This document shows positions 32,035-43,346 of a DNA stretch of 64,000 nucleotides, piece after piece. The DNA is taken from the NCBI RefSeq assembly GCF_900109785.1, contig NZ_FOBH01000001.1, forward strand, positions 372,001 through 436,000. Reading direction: 5' to 3'. The notes below the pieces were generated by a model. It saw nothing but the letters and a program-made list of their open reading frames with translations. It ran no database searches and was not told the DNA's origin. The DNA comes from Nitrosovibrio tenuis (GTDB taxonomy: Bacteria > Pseudomonadota > Gammaproteobacteria > Burkholderiales > Nitrosomonadaceae). The first letter of the stretch is position 1. Each line of letters opens with the position of its first letter. The position numbers and the translations under genes are program-made.

Positions 32035-32778
32035 ATGTCTATAACCATGCGTCAAATGCTGGAAGCGGGTGTTCATTTCGGGCACCAGACCCGTTTCTGG
32101 AATCCGAGAATGGCTCAATATATTTTTGGCCATCGCAACAAGATACACATCATCAACCTGGAAAAAACCTTGGCGATGTATCAGGACGCGATGAAATACG
32201 TGCGTCAGTTGTCCGCCAACAAGGGTACTATTCTATTCGTCGGCACCAAGCGCCAAGCGCGCGATATCGTGCGTGAGGAGGCAATTCGCTGCGGTTCCCC
32301 TTACGTGGACCAGCGCTGGCTCGGCGGGATGCTGACCAATTTCAAGACGATAAAGCAATCCGTCAAACGCCTCCACGACATGGAAACGATGATGCAGGAT
32401 GGCACGCTCGACAAACTTTCCAAAAAAGAAGCGCTGGATATTCAGCGTGAACTGGAAAAGCTCAATCGCAGCCTGGGCGGCATCAAGGATATGAAGGGCC
32501 TTCCTGACGCGATGTTCGTGATCGACGTCGGTTACCAGAAAGGCGCCATTACGGAAGCGAAAAAGCTCGGCATTCCGATAGTCGGCGTGGTGGATACCAA
32601 CCATAACCCTGAGCCCGTGGACTATGTCATTCCCGGCAACGATGATTCCAGCCAGGCGATACGGCTCTATGCGCGAGGTGTGGCTGACGCGATTCTGGAG
32701 GGGCGCCGCCAGAGCGTGCAGGAAATCATAAAAAACGAATTTCCCGAAACGGATGAGGTGGCCGCAACGGAAGAGTGA
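32035..32778 (+). CDS. rpsB: 30S ribosomal protein S2
   Basis: Ribosomal protein S2 of the small subunit, 247 aa. ATG at 32035 follows AAAGGAG and starts the usual [20 protein letters not shown]; an upstream in-frame start at 31981 is not used. The signatures [17 protein letters not shown] and [20 protein letters not shown] are intact. It heads the order rpsB-tsf-pyrH-frr seen in most bacteria. Confidence 0.98.
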   Translation: MSITMRQMLEAGVHFGHQTRFWNPRMAQYIFGHRNKIHIINLEKTLAMYQDAMKYVRQLSANKGTILFVGTKRQARDIVREEAIRCGSPYVDQRWLGGMLTNFKTIKQSVKRLHDMETMMQDGTLDKLSKKEALDIQRELEKLNRSLGGIKDMKGLPDAMFVIDVGYQKGAITEAKKLGIPIVGVVDTNHNPEPVDYVIPGNDDSSQAIRLYARGVADAILEGRRQSVQEIIKNEFPETDEVAATEE

Positions 32779-32830
32779 CCAGGCCGGTTCTGGCAGCACC
32801 TGTCTACGATCAAATAAATTTGGAGTGAAT

Positions 32831-33739
32831 ATGGCGGAAATCACCGCACCAATGGTGAAGGAATTGCGCGGTCTGACCGGTCTGGGCATGATGGAATGCA
32901 AAAAAGCACTAACCGAAACCGGTGGTGACATGAAGGCCGCGGAAGATCTACTGAGGATCAAAAGCGGTGCCAAGGCGAGCAAGGCGGCAGGTCGCACCGC
33001 GGCAGAGGGCATGGTTGGGGCATATATCACGCCGGATGGCAAGCATGGCGCGTTGGTCGAAGTCAATTGTGAAACAGATTTTGTCGCGAGAAATGAGGAT
33101 TTTATCAATTTTGCACGCGGCCTTGCCCGTCTGCTGGCCACCGAAAGTCTGGCGGATACCGAAGCATTGGCGGGCGCTGCATTACCCAGCGGCGAAAATG
33201 TGGAAGAGTTTCGTAAAGCGCTGGTCATGAAGCTGGGCGAAAATATCAGCATTCGCCGCTTCATGCGGTACGCCACGCAGGGGCAGCTTGCTTCATATCT
33301 GCATGGTGCGAAAATCGGTGTGATGATCGATTACACCGGGGGCGACGAGACGCTGGGTAAGGATCTGGCGATGCACATTGCGGCCAGCAAGCCTATTTGC
33401 GTTTCAAGTGAGCAGGTATCGCCCGAATTGTTGTCGCGCGAACGGTCAATTTATACCGCACAAGCGGCGGAAAGCGGCAAACCCATGGACATCGTCGCGA
33501 AAATGGTGGATGGCCGCATTGCCAAATACCTGGCCGAGGTCACGCTGCTTGGTCAACCTTTCGTCAAGAATCCAGATCAGACTGTAGAAAAATTACTGGC
33601 GGCAAAGTCAGCGAAAGTGAACGGCTTTACGTTATATATAGTAGGGGAGGGCATCGAAAGGAAAGCTGATGATTTTGCCGCCGAAGTAATGGCTCAAGTG
33701 AACCAGGCAAAAGAAGATCAAGTGCCGCAGCCAAAGTAG
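32831..33739 (+). CDS. tsf: Elongation factor Ts
   Basis: Guanine-nucleotide exchange factor that regenerates EF-Tu-GTP. 302 aa from ATG at 32831 (GGAGTGAAT upstream), close to the ~283-295 norm. The N-terminal UBA-like part [20 protein letters not shown] and the core [10 protein letters not shown], which contacts EF-Tu, are present. It begins 52 bases after rpsB. Confidence 0.98.
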   Translation: MAEITAPMVKELRGLTGLGMMECKKALTETGGDMKAAEDLLRIKSGAKASKAAGRTAAEGMVGAYITPDGKHGALVEVNCETDFVARNEDFINFARGLARLLATESLADTEALAGAALPSGENVEEFRKALVMKLGENISIRRFMRYATQGQLASYLHGAKIGVMIDYTGGDETLGKDLAMHIAASKPICVSSEQVSPELLSRERSIYTAQAAESGKPMDIVAKMVDGRIAKYLAEVTLLGQPFVKNPDQTVEKLLAAKSAKVNGFTLYIVGEGIERKADDFAAEVMAQVNQAKEDQVPQPK

Positions 33740-33743
33740 CTTC

Positions 33744-34460
33744 ATGAAGACTGCGGCTTACAAGCGTATTTTGCTGAAGCTCTCCGGCGAAGCCTTGATG
33801 GGTGATCACAGCTATGGCATCAATCGTGCAGTAGTTGAGCGTATCGTCGCGGAGATCGCAGATGTAACCCGGCTGGGGGTTCAGGTGGCCGTCGTCATCG
33901 GGGGTGGCAATATTTTTCGGGGAATGACTTCCGCAGAGGATGGAATGGATCGCGCCACCGCCGATTACATGGGAATGCTGGCTACCGTGATGAATGCCCT
34001 GGCACTGCAGGATGCCATGCGTCGTGGTGGACTGATAAGCAGGGTGCAGTCGGCGCTTCGAATTGATCAGGTAGTTGAACCTTATATTCGGGGTAAAGCC
34101 ATCCGCTACCTTGAAGCAGGCAAGGTCGTTATTTTTGCCGCCGGTACGGGCAACCCGTTCTTTACTACGGATACCGCTGCCGCGTTGCGCGGGATGGAAA
34201 TGAACGTGGATATCGTGCTCAAGGCCACCAAGGTGGATGGCGTATACGACTGCGATCCCAAAGAAAATGCTCACGCCGTACGCTATGAAAAATTATCATT
34301 CGATACCGCCATTTCACAGAATCTCAGGGTGATGGATGCTACTGCCCTGACACTGTGCCGTGACCAGAAGCTGCCGCTCAATGTGTTCAGCATTTTCAGG
34401 CCCGGTGCGCTGAAGCGTGTGGTGATGGGTGAGGACGAAGGAACACTGGTAGAGGTTTGA
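33744..34460 (+). CDS. pyrH: UMP kinase
   Basis: Phosphorylates UMP to UDP in pyrimidine synthesis. It belongs to the amino-acid-kinase fold and is typically hexameric. 238 aa, the usual size. Motifs: [14 protein letters not shown] at the start, [11 protein letters not shown], and [19 protein letters not shown] is four bases after the tsf stop, so the genes are co-transcribed. Confidence 0.98.
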   Translation: MKTAAYKRILLKLSGEALMGDHSYGINRAVVERIVAEIADVTRLGVQVAVVIGGGNIFRGMTSAEDGMDRATADYMGMLATVMNALALQDAMRRGGLISRVQSALRIDQVVEPYIRGKAIRYLEAGKVVIFAAGTGNPFFTTDTAAALRGMEMNVDIVLKATKVDGVYDCDPKENAHAVRYEKLSFDTAISQNLRVMDATALTLCRDQKLPLNVFSIFRPGALKRVVMGEDEGTLVEV

Positions 34461-34553
34461 ATTCCTATATCCCGATTTACATCCAGCTTAGCCCGATCAA
34501 TCCATCCCCTTTTCAAGGGCAACTCATTCCCGACTTCCATTCGTTGACATATC

Positions 34554-35111
34554 ATGATCGCCGACACTAAAAAATCCGCCGAACAAAAAATGCAGAAAAG
34601 CCTCGAGGCATTAAAGCTGGACTTGGGCAAAGTGCGGACCGGCCGGGCTCATACCGGTCTGCTGGATCATGTTACAGTGGACTATTATGGCGCGCCCACG
34701 GTTATCAATCAGGTAGCCAATGTCAGCCTTGCCGATGCGCGCACCATTACTGTTGCGCCGTGGGAAAAGAAGATGCTGAGCGCGATCGAAAAAGCCATCC
34801 GTAACTCGGATCTGGGCTTGAATCCCGTAACGATGGGCGAGCTCATCCGGGTACCGATGCCGCCGTTGACCGAGGAACGCCGTCGCGACCTCACCCGAAT
34901 AGTAAAGCATGAGGCCGAAACTGCGCGTGTGGCGATGCGAAATATTCGTCGCGATGCAAATGCCAATCTGAAGGAGTTGCTCAAGGAAAAGAAAATTGCC
35001 GAGGACGAGGAACGCCGGGGGCAAGAAGAAATCCAGAAGCTCACCGACCGCTACGTTGCGGAAATTGAGAAAGTCCTGCAAATCAAGGAAGCCGAGCTGA
35101 TGGCAATCTGA
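34554..35111 (+). CDS. frr: Ribosome recycling factor
   Basis: Splits post-termination ribosomes together with EF-G. 185 aa, the standard length. Three-helix-bundle and hinge motifs are visible: [30 protein letters not shown]-like [14 protein letters not shown], and [13 protein letters not shown]. It lies 93 bases after pyrH; no terminator was seen between them. Confidence 0.98.
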   Translation: MIADTKKSAEQKMQKSLEALKLDLGKVRTGRAHTGLLDHVTVDYYGAPTVINQVANVSLADARTITVAPWEKKMLSAIEKAIRNSDLGLNPVTMGELIRVPMPPLTEERRRDLTRIVKHEAETARVAMRNIRRDANANLKELLKEKKIAEDEERRGQEEIQKLTDRYVAEIEKVLQIKEAELMAI

Positions 35112-35200
35112 ACGTGAGGGGGAAGTCTTCCAAGTGCGAATTATCCCCGATTTTGGCGTTGCCCCAACCCAACGGGTGCCACTGATTCAACTATATTCCA

Positions 35201-35220
35201 ACTGTGCCCAACTGTGCCCA
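35201..35220 (+). repeat. Exact 10-bp tandem duplication upstream of uppS
   Basis: ACTGTGCCCA occurs twice without a gap, ending immediately before the ATG at 35221. It occupies the place where a ribosome site for that ATG would be. Confidence 0.85.
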
Positions 35221-36018
35221 ATGCTTCCCAACACCAGTTCAACCCGCGAAATACCTGAGACCAGCATGATTCCACGGCATATTGCCATCATAATGGATGG
35301 CAATGGTCGATGGGCAAAAAAAAGGTTTTTGCCGAGAGTGGCGGGGCATAAACGCGGAGTGGAAACGGTCCGCACCGCTATCAGAGCCTGTGTCGATCGC
35401 GGTGTGGGATATCTCACCTTGTTTGCTTTTAGCAGTGAAAATTGGCGTAGACCCTCGGACGAGGTCGCGTTCCTGATGCAGCTTTTTATAAATGTGCTGG
35501 AGCAGGAGGTTAGCAAGTTGCATGAGAATGGTATTCGCTTCAAGGTAATTGGCGATTTGTCGAAATTCGAGCCCAAGATCGTCGAATTCATTCGCAATGG
35601 CGAAGCGCTCACAGCAGACAATAAACGGTTCACGCTCACCATCGCCGCGAATTACGGTGGTCGCTGGGACGTCATGCAGGCAGTTCGCAAGATGTTGGCG
35701 CAACATCCGCAATTGGCAGACTGTTTCACTGAACAGGATCTGATGCCGCATTTCGCATTGAATTATGCTCCCGAACCCGATCTGTTCATTCGTACAGGCG
35801 GCGAAAAACGCATCAGTAATTTCCTGCTATGGCAATTGGCTTATACCGAACTGTACTTCACCGATACCCTTTGGCCCGACTTTGACGCGCATGCGTTAGA
35901 GCTTGCCATTCAGTCCTATCAGCAACGCGAGCGCCGGTTTGGGCGCACCAGCGAGCAACTTCAAATACCGCCGTCCACCCATGGGGGAAGGGAAGTTGCA
36001 GCCCAAAGAACGGCGTAG
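35221..36018 (+). CDS. uppS: Undecaprenyl diphosphate synthase
   Basis: Builds C55 undecaprenyl diphosphate from FPP and IPP; the lipid carries peptidoglycan and polysaccharide units. cis-Prenyltransferase motifs: [15 protein letters not shown] with the catalytic Asp, [18 protein letters not shown] and [19 protein letters not shown]. The start is uncertain. ATG 35221 (265 aa) has no ribosome site because of a 10-bp duplication. ATG 35266 gives 250 aa and a classical N-terminus. GTG 35134 has the best ribosome site (AGGGGGAAG) but would add a long unusual N-terminus. frr lies upstream and cdsA downstream. Confidence 0.93.
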   Translation: MLPNTSSTREIPETSMIPRHIAIIMDGNGRWAKKRFLPRVAGHKRGVETVRTAIRACVDRGVGYLTLFAFSSENWRRPSDEVAFLMQLFINVLEQEVSKLHENGIRFKVIGDLSKFEPKIVEFIRNGEALTADNKRFTLTIAANYGGRWDVMQAVRKMLAQHPQLADCFTEQDLMPHFALNYAPEPDLFIRTGGEKRISNFLLWQLAYTELYFTDTLWPDFDAHALELAIQSYQQRERRFGRTSEQLQIPPSTHGGREVAAQRTA

Positions 36019-36068
36019 CTTCCACGCTTTCCCGGTCGGTTCAGTTTGGGTCTCAACGGGGAGCGGGC

Positions 36069-36890
36069 GTGCTTAGGGCAAGAGTTCTTACCGCCATAGT
36101 CGTGCTATGCCTGTTTTTGACGGCATTATTCTATTTGCCGGCGATTTTCTGGATGATATTGCTGCTTGCGTTGACGGTGACGGGCTCATGGGAATGGAGC
36201 CGGCTGGCACAGTTTTCTGTCTCTCATTCCATCATCTATCTGTTGCTTACCACCATCCTGGCTGGCGAATTGCTCTTCGTTTTGAGCCGAGCGGTCGTGG
36301 CTGACCCATATACCACATCATTTTTAAGTTTTTATGTGGCATCGCTGATATTCTGGTCGCTGATCGTTCCCTACCTGCTGAAGTCGAGATATCCAATCAG
36401 GAATCCATTCTTGCTGGCTTTAACAGGCTGGTTGGTGCTATTGCCGACGAGCTTTGCCTTATACCAGCTGCGGGCTATCGATCCGCTGCTCTTGCTGGGA
36501 TTCATGGCTGCGATCTGGATATCCGATACGGCAGCATATTTTGCCGGACGTGCCTGGGGAAAACACAAGCTTGCGCCCGCCATCAGTCCGGGCAAGACCT
36601 GGGAAGGCGTTGCCGGCGCACTGGTGGCGGTTACCATTTATGCGCTGATATGGAGCCATATCGCCGGGGAAGCAGCGCACATCAAGTTTCTGATGCCGCT
36701 ATTGCTGGTACTCGCCATAATGGGCATCCTCGGCGATCTGTTCGAGTCTCTGATTAAGCGTCATGCGGGCGTTAAAGACAGCGGCAATATTTTGCCGGGT
36801 CACGGTGGTATACTTGACCGCATCGATGCGCTTACTTCAACACTTCCCCTAGCTGTCCTGCCACTTTTACTTTTACAGTCTGACCTATGA
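36069..36890 (+). CDS. cdsA: CDP-diglyceride synthetase
   Basis: Makes CDP-diacylglycerol from phosphatidate and CTP in the inner membrane, the entry to phospholipids. 273 aa with about eight transmembrane helices. The C-terminal family signature runs from [19 protein letters not shown] to GGILDRIDA. The GTG start at 36069 follows GGGGAGCGG. The 3' end overlaps dxr by four bases (ATGA), so translation is coupled. Confidence 0.97.
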   Translation: MLRARVLTAIVVLCLFLTALFYLPAIFWMILLLALTVTGSWEWSRLAQFSVSHSIIYLLLTTILAGELLFVLSRAVVADPYTTSFLSFYVASLIFWSLIVPYLLKSRYPIRNPFLLALTGWLVLLPTSFALYQLRAIDPLLLLGFMAAIWISDTAAYFAGRAWGKHKLAPAISPGKTWEGVAGALVAVTIYALIWSHIAGEAAHIKFLMPLLLVLAIMGILGDLFESLIKRHAGVKDSGNILPGHGGILDRIDALTSTLPLAVLPLLLLQSDL

Positions 36891-38074
36891 TAGCCGTTCG
36901 TCATCTCACCATTCTTGGCTCTACCGGAAGCATCGGCGTAAGTACATTGGATGTGGTTGCACATCATCCCGACCGGTTTTCCGTTGTTGCACTGGCTGCG
37001 AACAAGAATGCAAAAAAAATGCTGGAACAATGCCGTCACTTCCACCCGCGCTATGCAGTGTTACTGGATGAAGCCAGCGCCGATTGGCTGGCAGCTGAAA
37101 TTCGCGCCGCAGGACTTGATACCGAGGTACTTTGGGGTGTCGAGTCGCTCGAAAAAGTAGGATCGTTGCCGGAAGTCGATGTGGTCATGGCGGCGATTGT
37201 AGGCGCTGCCGGGATACGTCCCACGTTTGCCGCCGCCCGTGCGGGCAAGCTGGTATTGCTTGCGAACAAGGAAACCATGGTGATGGCCGGGCGCATTTTC
37301 ATGGATGTGGTCAAGGAAAATGGCGCTACCCTGTTGCCTATCGATAGCGAACATAACGCCATCTTTCAGTCACTGCCACATCATTTTAAAGGGGACTTGC
37401 GGGAGGCCGGAGTTCGCCGCATCCTTTTGACCGCATCAGGTGGCCCCTTCCGGCAGACATCGTTGGCCCAGCTGGAGCAGGTAACACCGGGGCAGGCTTG
37501 CGCTCATCCCAACTGGGTGATGGGGCAAAAAATTTCGGTTGACTCCGCCACAATGATGAATAAGGGTCTGGAGGTCATTGAAGCAAGATGGTTATTTGAA
37601 GCCCAGCCCGAGCAAATACAGGTTGTCATCCATCCTCAAAGCATTATCCATTCCATGGTCGAATATGTGGATGGCTCGGTGCTGGCTCAACTTGGTAATC
37701 CCGACATGCGCACACCCATTGCTCATGCTTTGGGCTTTCCCGAAAGAATCGAAACCGGCGTAACGCCTCTGGATATGTTTAAGGTGGCCAGGCTGGATTT
37801 CGAGGCTCCTGATTTTAAACGCTTTCCTTGCCTCAAGCTTGCATACGAGGCGTTGGCGCTCGGCGGTAGCGCGCCGGCCATACTGAATGCCGCCAACGAG
37901 GTGGCGGTGGAATCTTTCCTTAAATCCCGCATGGCATTTACGGCGATCCCGGCCATGATTGAAGATGTCATGCAAACAGTTGGACACAAGGATATCGCCA
38001 CGCTTAACGATGTGCTGGCGGCGGACAGGGTGGCGCGTGAAGCGGCACATGAATGGTTGGCATGCCTCGCATAA
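36887..38074 (+). CDS. dxr: 1-deoxy-D-xylulose-5-phosphate reductoisomerase
   Basis: Second step of the MEP isoprenoid pathway, DXP to MEP with NADPH. 395 aa. The nucleotide fold [15 protein letters not shown], the active-site segment [14 protein letters not shown] and the flexible-loop region [17 protein letters not shown] are intact. It overlaps cdsA by four bases. Its product feeds uppS two genes upstream. Confidence 0.97.
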   Translation: MIAVRHLTILGSTGSIGVSTLDVVAHHPDRFSVVALAANKNAKKMLEQCRHFHPRYAVLLDEASADWLAAEIRAAGLDTEVLWGVESLEKVGSLPEVDVVMAAIVGAAGIRPTFAAARAGKLVLLANKETMVMAGRIFMDVVKENGATLLPIDSEHNAIFQSLPHHFKGDLREAGVRRILLTASGGPFRQTSLAQLEQVTPGQACAHPNWVMGQKISVDSATMMNKGLEVIEARWLFEAQPEQIQVVIHPQSIIHSMVEYVDGSVLAQLGNPDMRTPIAHALGFPERIETGVTPLDMFKVARLDFEAPDFKRFPCLKLAYEALALGGSAPAILNAANEVAVESFLKSRMAFTAIPAMIEDVMQTVGHKDIATLNDVLAADRVAREAAHEWLACLA

Positions 38075-38395
38075 GGTTCCTGAGCCATTGGCCTTCCAAA
38101 AGGATCAGCCTGTCACCTGTCACTCGTCTTCAACTAATCCTCATGACAGTTGTCGGCCCGCGCATCTGCACGAGCCCGAACGCAGAATTCCCCTGAACCC
38201 GATTCAAAACACAATTGATCACCCCTTGCCGGAGTATATGCTAAACAGGTACTCATTCTTCCAATGGCCTGCTGACCGGCCTGATCATATTCTCCCGCTC
38301 TTACAGCATCAGCTTCATGTTGCACAAGACTCAGATCAACTCTCCATTTGAAGCTCGCCTGAACCGGTTTTACCCGAACCCCATTATCCATTGAT
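38075..38395. other. Intergenic region between dxr and rseP
   Basis: About 320 bases where dxr and rseP are often almost adjacent. No convincing gene, hairpin terminator or promoter is visible. A short direct repeat (CCTGTCAC twice near 38109-38122) is the only pattern. An rseP promoter may lie here. Confidence 0.5.
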
Positions 38396-39763
38396 ATGAC
38401 ATTTGTTTCCACCATAATCGCTTTCATTATTGCCCTGGGAGTGCTGATCCTGTTTCATGAGTTTGGCCACTACCTGATGGCAAGATGGGTGGGAGTTAAG
38501 GTGCTCCGTTTTTCCATCGGTTTCGGCCAACCCTTATTAACCCGGCGCTTGGGGAAAGATCAAACAGAATGGGTCGTAGCCGCTGTTCCGCTCGGCGGCT
38601 ATGTCAAGATGCTGGATGAGCAAGAAGGTACAGTTGAGCCTCAGGATCTGGCGCGCGCATTCAACCGCAAGCCGGTCGGTTATCGGTTCGCCATTGTTGC
38701 GGCAGGACCAATCGCCAATTTCTTGCTGGCGATCCTGCTTTATTGGTTCTTATTCATGCTTGGCGTCAGTGGTATGAAACCGGTCCTGGGCCCGGTTAAA
38801 CCTGCAACGCCTGCGGCGTTCGCCGGTTTCCAGGGGGGGGAAACCATTTTGAGGATTGGAGCCGAGCTCGTCACAACCTGGCAGGATGCTCGCTGGCTGC
38901 TGCTGTCAAAAGCGGCGGACAGGTCCCCATCCGTGGACGTGGAGATACGCGGCGCCAACGGCGAAATTGCCATACGACAACTGGATTTGAGCCATATCGA
39001 CGCAGATGATCTCGAGGGAGACTTCCTGAAGAAAATCGGTATGATTCCATATCAGCCAGCAGTGAAGCCTATCATTTCCCATATTACTTCGGGCAGCGCG
39101 GGCGATCGTGCCGGTTTGTTGCCCGGTGACGAGATCCTCTCGGTGAATGGCAAGAACATCGGTTTTTGGGAAGACCTCGTACAGGAGATACGGGAGAACC
39201 CGGGCAGAAAATTGTCGCTGGAAATCCGGCGTAACGACAAGACTGTTGGCATAGACGTTATACCCGATACGGTTACCGAAGACGGACAGAAAACGGGAAA
39301 AGTCGGTATCGGTCCACAAATCGACCATGATGAACTAGCAAAACTACTGACAGAGGTCAGCTATTCCCCCGGATCAGCCATGATCAGGGCGATAAAAAAA
39401 ACCTGGGAAACATCCGTATTTACACTGCGGATGATAGGCAAAATGGTGGCGGGGGAAATGTCGTGGAAGAATGTGAGTGGCCCCATCACAATCGCAGACT
39501 ACGCGGGAAAGTCGGCTCAAATGGGTGTCGCCTCTTACCTGAGCTTTCTTGCAGTCATCAGCATCAGTCTGGGCGTGCTGAATTTGTTGCCTATTCCCAT
39601 ACTGGATGGGGGGCATTTAATGTATTATGTGATCGAAATAGTCAAGGGCAGTCCGCTTTCTGCCAGAGCCATACAAGTTGGTCAACAGGTCGGGATGGCG
39701 CTTTTATTTGCCCTGATGGTTTTTGCCATATATAACGATATCAGCCGCCTCCTCCCCGGTTAA
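38396..39763 (+). CDS. rseP: Site-2 zinc metalloprotease RseP
   Basis: Inner-membrane protease that cleaves anti-sigma factors (RseA in E. coli) and leftover signal peptides. 455 aa. HEFGH at 21-25 supplies the zinc ligands and Glu in the first helix; the third ligand is in LNLLPIPILDGGHL near the C-terminus. Two PDZ domains fill the periplasmic part (the second contains SGSAGDRAGLLPGDEILSVN). bamA starts three bases after its stop. This links proteolytic envelope-stress sensing with outer-membrane assembly. Confidence 0.96.
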   Translation: MTFVSTIIAFIIALGVLILFHEFGHYLMARWVGVKVLRFSIGFGQPLLTRRLGKDQTEWVVAAVPLGGYVKMLDEQEGTVEPQDLARAFNRKPVGYRFAIVAAGPIANFLLAILLYWFLFMLGVSGMKPVLGPVKPATPAAFAGFQGGETILRIGAELVTTWQDARWLLLSKAADRSPSVDVEIRGANGEIAIRQLDLSHIDADDLEGDFLKKIGMIPYQPAVKPIISHITSGSAGDRAGLLPGDEILSVNGKNIGFWEDLVQEIRENPGRKLSLEIRRNDKTVGIDVIPDTVTEDGQKTGKVGIGPQIDHDELAKLLTEVSYSPGSAMIRAIKKTWETSVFTLRMIGKMVAGEMSWKNVSGPITIADYAGKSAQMGVASYLSFLAVISISLGVLNLLPIPILDGGHLMYYVIEIVKGSPLSARAIQVGQQVGMALLFALMVFAIYNDISRLLPG

Positions 39764-39765
39764 GT

Positions 39766-42048
39766 ATGAAAGTCAGAACCCTCGTTGCGCTTGTTTCTGT
39801 TTTTTGCGCTTCGATTTCATGGGCGCGTGAGCCATTCGTAGTCAAGGATATACGGATCGAAGGCATCCAGCGCACCGAGGCCGGAACGGTGTTCAGCTAT
39901 TTGCCGGTGAAGGTGGGCGACACGCTCGATGACGAAAAGGCGGCCGCTGCCATCAAGGCGCTGTATGCAACCGGTTTCTTCAAAGATGTGCGGCTTGAGT
40001 CTGAAAATGGCGTGCTCCTCGTGGTGGTCGAAGAGCGGCCCGCCATTGCGCAGATCAGCATCGTCGGCGCCAAGGAATTCGAGAAAGATAAGTTGAAAGA
40101 AGGCCTGAAGCAGGCGGGTCTCGCGGAATCCCGCATCTTCGACCGGGCGACGCTGGAAAGGGCTGAACAGGAACTGAAGCATCAATATATCAGCCGCGGT
40201 AAATACGGGGTAAAAATTACCACCACTACCACGCCGCTCGAACGCAACCGCGTAGCGATCAACTTCCATGTTGACGAGGGGAAAACCGCCAAGATCCGGA
40301 AAATAAATATTATCGGGAACAAGGAATTCCCGGAAAAGGAATTGCTGAGTGCGTTCGTATTGCGGACTCCCGGACTGTTGACCTGGTTCACCAAGGAGGA
40401 TCAGTATTCGAAACAGAAGCTCTCCGCAGACCTCGAGTCGCTGAGATCCTTTTATCTAAATCGCGGTTATCTGGAATTCAGCCTGGAATCCACCCAGGTA
40501 TCCATCACCCCCGACATGCAGGATATTTACATTACCGTAAATATCGTCGAAGGTCCCAAATACACCGTTTCAGAGGTCAAGCTTGCCGGGGAAATGCTAG
40601 TGCCGGAAGCAGACTTGCGCAAGCTCATAAAACTCGCGGTGGGAGACGTTTTCTCACGGGAACGCCTGACTGAATCAGTCAAGCTCATTACCGACCGTTT
40701 GGGCGATGACGGGTACGCGTTCGCGAACGTCAATGCATCACCTCAACTGGATAAGGAAAAACAACAGGTAGGGTTCACCTTCTTTATAGATCCCGGACGC
40801 CGGGTTTACGTGAGGCGTATCAACATAACCGGAAATACCCGTACCCGGGATGAAGTGATACGCCGGGAGATGCGGCAATTCGAAGGAGGCTGGTATTCCA
40901 CCAGCAAGATCAACCGTTCAAAACAACGCGTAGACAGGTTGAATTATTTCAATGCGGTCAGTATCGAAACGCCGGCCGTTCCGGGCGCTACCGATCAGAT
41001 TGACGTAAACGTTGACGTCAAGGAAAAACCTACGGGCGCTGTCATGTTTGGCGCGGGTTATTCCAATATGGAAGGTTTGATACTGAGCGGTTCAATTGCT
41101 CAAGACAACATATTCGGCACGGGGAAATTCGTCAATCTCATGGTGAATACGGGGAGCGTCAACAAGACCTATTCACTATCTTATACCGACCCCTATTTCA
41201 CCCGCGACGGCATAACTGCGGGGTTTGATCTTTACAAACGCACGCTCAACACGGCCACGCTGGTCGCGGTGAACAGTTTTAATACCGACACCACTGGCGC
41301 GGGTTTGCGATTTGGAATCCCGATCAACGAGAACGATAGCATCATGGCCGGCCTTGGGGCGGAGAATGTGATCATTCACCTGGGCGACAATAGTCCGCAG
41401 CGCAACGTTGATTTCGTGCAAAAATTCGGAAAGAGCACCATCAATATACCGATGACTCTCAACTGGCGGCGCGATGGTCGCGATAGCGCCATTTGGACTA
41501 CTTCAGGTACGACACAACGCGTAGCTGCCGAGGTTGGCTTGCCGGGGGGCGATCTCACCTATTACAAATTGAGTTATGACCTAAGGTGGTATTATCCTCT
41601 GACCGATACCTTCACACTCATGCTGAATGGGGAACTGGGATACGGTGGCGGCTATAATGGCAAGGAGCTTCCGTTCTTCAAAAACTTCTTTGCCGGCGGC
41701 AATACCTCGGTTCGCGGTTACAATATCAGCTCATTGGGGCCTCGTGACAGCAATAACCGGACACTGGGGGGCAATAAGCGCGCAGTCGGCAGCATCGAAT
41801 TACTATTTCCGATGCCGGGGCTGAAGAACGATCGATCGGTGCGCCCGAGCATATTCCTTGACGCCGGCTCGGTCTGGGGTCCAGGCGGGGTGATACCGGA
41901 GCAGGAGGGGTTGCGCTACTCGGCAGGCATTGCTGTCATGTGGATTTCACCGATGGGTCCTCTTAAGGTCAGCGTTGCTCAACCCTTGAATAATCATCCA
42001 GGCGATAATTTACAGCGGTTTCAGTTTCAATTTGGGCAGCAGTTCTAG
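39766..42048 (+). CDS. bamA: Outer-membrane protein assembly factor BamA
   Basis: Core of the BAM machine that inserts beta-barrel proteins. 760 aa: signal peptide (MKVRTLVALVSVFCASISWA), five POTRA domains (~22-420) and a 16-strand barrel. The barrel has the lid-loop motif VRGYN (GGNTSVRGYNISSLGP), and the chain ends in Phe (FQFQFGQQF). The spacing (bases) to rseP is 2 and to skp 64. No missing part is apparent. Confidence 0.97.
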   Translation: MKVRTLVALVSVFCASISWAREPFVVKDIRIEGIQRTEAGTVFSYLPVKVGDTLDDEKAAAAIKALYATGFFKDVRLESENGVLLVVVEERPAIAQISIVGAKEFEKDKLKEGLKQAGLAESRIFDRATLERAEQELKHQYISRGKYGVKITTTTTPLERNRVAINFHVDEGKTAKIRKINIIGNKEFPEKELLSAFVLRTPGLLTWFTKEDQYSKQKLSADLESLRSFYLNRGYLEFSLESTQVSITPDMQDIYITVNIVEGPKYTVSEVKLAGEMLVPEADLRKLIKLAVGDVFSRERLTESVKLITDRLGDDGYAFANVNASPQLDKEKQQVGFTFFIDPGRRVYVRRINITGNTRTRDEVIRREMRQFEGGWYSTSKINRSKQRVDRLNYFNAVSIETPAVPGATDQIDVNVDVKEKPTGAVMFGAGYSNMEGLILSGSIAQDNIFGTGKFVNLMVNTGSVNKTYSLSYTDPYFTRDGITAGFDLYKRTLNTATLVAVNSFNTDTTGAGLRFGIPINENDSIMAGLGAENVIIHLGDNSPQRNVDFVQKFGKSTINIPMTLNWRRDGRDSAIWTTSGTTQRVAAEVGLPGGDLTYYKLSYDLRWYYPLTDTFTLMLNGELGYGGGYNGKELPFFKNFFAGGNTSVRGYNISSLGPRDSNNRTLGGNKRAVGSIELLFPMPGLKNDRSVRPSIFLDAGSVWGPGGVIPEQEGLRYSAGIAVMWISPMGPLKVSVAQPLNNHPGDNLQRFQFQFGQQF

Positions 42049-42112
42049 TTGAAAAAGCCGGCGTAGCGCCCCTGCTGGCTCATGTAGATATGGGGAACTT
42101 TCAGAGGTTCCT

Positions 42113-42661
42113 ATGAACATTCCGGAGAAAAAATTGCAAGAAAACGTTCTGTGGCGGCGGAGTATAACCACGGTGTGCGTCCTCTTCGCGTTCGCCTGGG
42201 GAACGGTTGGTGCGCTGGCGGATGAAATAAAGATCGGCGTTGTTGATACCGAGCGGATTCTTGCCGAGTCAGCGCCGGCTGTAAGAGCACTGAAGAAAAT
42301 AGAAAAGGAATTTTTGCCACGCGACCAGGAACTCAAAAAGATGGCGTCCCAGGCAAAGGCGCTTCAGGATGTTCTGGAAAAAGACGGAAAAACGATGGCT
42401 GAAGCAGACCGGCGCAACAAGGAGCGTGATTTGGCTACTCTCAACCGCGAATACCAGCGTGCTCAACGGCAGATGAGGGAAGATCTGAGCCTGCGCCAGA
42501 ACGATGAAGTTGCCGCGCTACAGTTGATTGCCACAAAAGCTATCCAGGTTATCGCCGAAACAGAGAAGTACGACCTGGTATTGCCGTTGCGGGATCTGGT
42601 CTATCGCAGCCAGCGCATAGACATTACCGAAAAGGTCATCAAGGCCCTGGCGGACAAATAA
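42113..42661 (+). CDS. skp: Periplasmic chaperone Skp/OmpH
   Basis: Holdase for unfolded outer-membrane proteins on the way to BamA. 182 aa with a signal peptide (core VCVLFAFAWGTVGALA), a beta-strand base (IKIGVVDTERILAES) and a long charged helical hairpin typical of the trimeric 'jellyfish' fold. It follows bamA as usual. In many relatives lpxD comes next; here fabZ does. Confidence 0.92.
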   Translation: MNIPEKKLQENVLWRRSITTVCVLFAFAWGTVGALADEIKIGVVDTERILAESAPAVRALKKIEKEFLPRDQELKKMASQAKALQDVLEKDGKTMAEADRRNKERDLATLNREYQRAQRQMREDLSLRQNDEVAALQLIATKAIQVIAETEKYDLVLPLRDLVYRSQRIDITEKVIKALADK

Positions 42662-42762
42662 TTACTGCAATATTCCCGCAAAGTTTCAGCCGGTATGCCG
42701 AAGAGATAGCAATGGCTATAGTCTTTACGCAATTAATGACTTGAAAATCAGGAAAATGTTTA

Positions 42763-43200
42763 ATGGATATCCATGAAATACTCAAATATTTGCCTCATCG
42801 CTATCCATTTCTGCTCGTGGATCGGGTTGTGTCATGCGAAGCGGGAAAAGATATTACCGCCCTCAAGAATGTGACTATCAACGAACCTTTTTTTGGCGGT
42901 CATTTTCCTCATCATCCGGTGATGCCCGGTGTGCTGATTATCGAGGCGTTGGCTCAAGCGGCTGCGATTTTGACGCTCAAGACCGTGAATCTACAGACGG
43001 ACGACGATTCCCTTTACTATTTTGTCGGTATCGACGGCGCCCGCTTCAAAAAGCCTGTTCAGCCGGGTGACCAGTTGATACTCAAGGCAACGATATTGCG
43101 GGAGCGAATCGGCATCTGGAAATATTCCGCCCGGGCGGAAGTGGATGGCCGTGTAGCGGCAGAGGCAGAGCTGATGTGCACGATGCGAAGCAAGCAGTAA
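42763..43200 (+). CDS. fabZ: 3-hydroxyacyl-ACP dehydratase FabZ
   Basis: Dehydrates 3-hydroxyacyl-ACP in fatty-acid elongation. 145 aa hot-dog fold. Catalytic His47 ([12 protein letters not shown]) and Glu61 (IIEALAQ) are 14 residues apart as in E. coli. The opening [20 protein letters not shown] is typical. It lies 101 bases after skp; lpxA does not follow. Confidence 0.96.
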   Translation: MDIHEILKYLPHRYPFLLVDRVVSCEAGKDITALKNVTINEPFFGGHFPHHPVMPGVLIIEALAQAAAILTLKTVNLQTDDDSLYYFVGIDGARFKKPVQPGDQLILKATILRERIGIWKYSARAEVDGRVAAEAELMCTMRSKQ

Positions 43201-43346
43201 CAGCCGAGTTTTTCCACTACTCAATTGTAAATATATAAATTCGAGCCGGATGATTCGTTAAAAGGGTGGGCATCATCCGCCACCTGAAAGTTACCAGCTG
43301 AAGTTAGCTATAAAAGATTGGCATAATCAGAATTAAAGCAGGAGAT

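Noticed and set aside
37959-38351. 130-codon frame spanning the end of dxr and the gap before rseP
   Set aside because: Half of it is dxr in another frame, and the remainder has no ribosome site or recognisable features.
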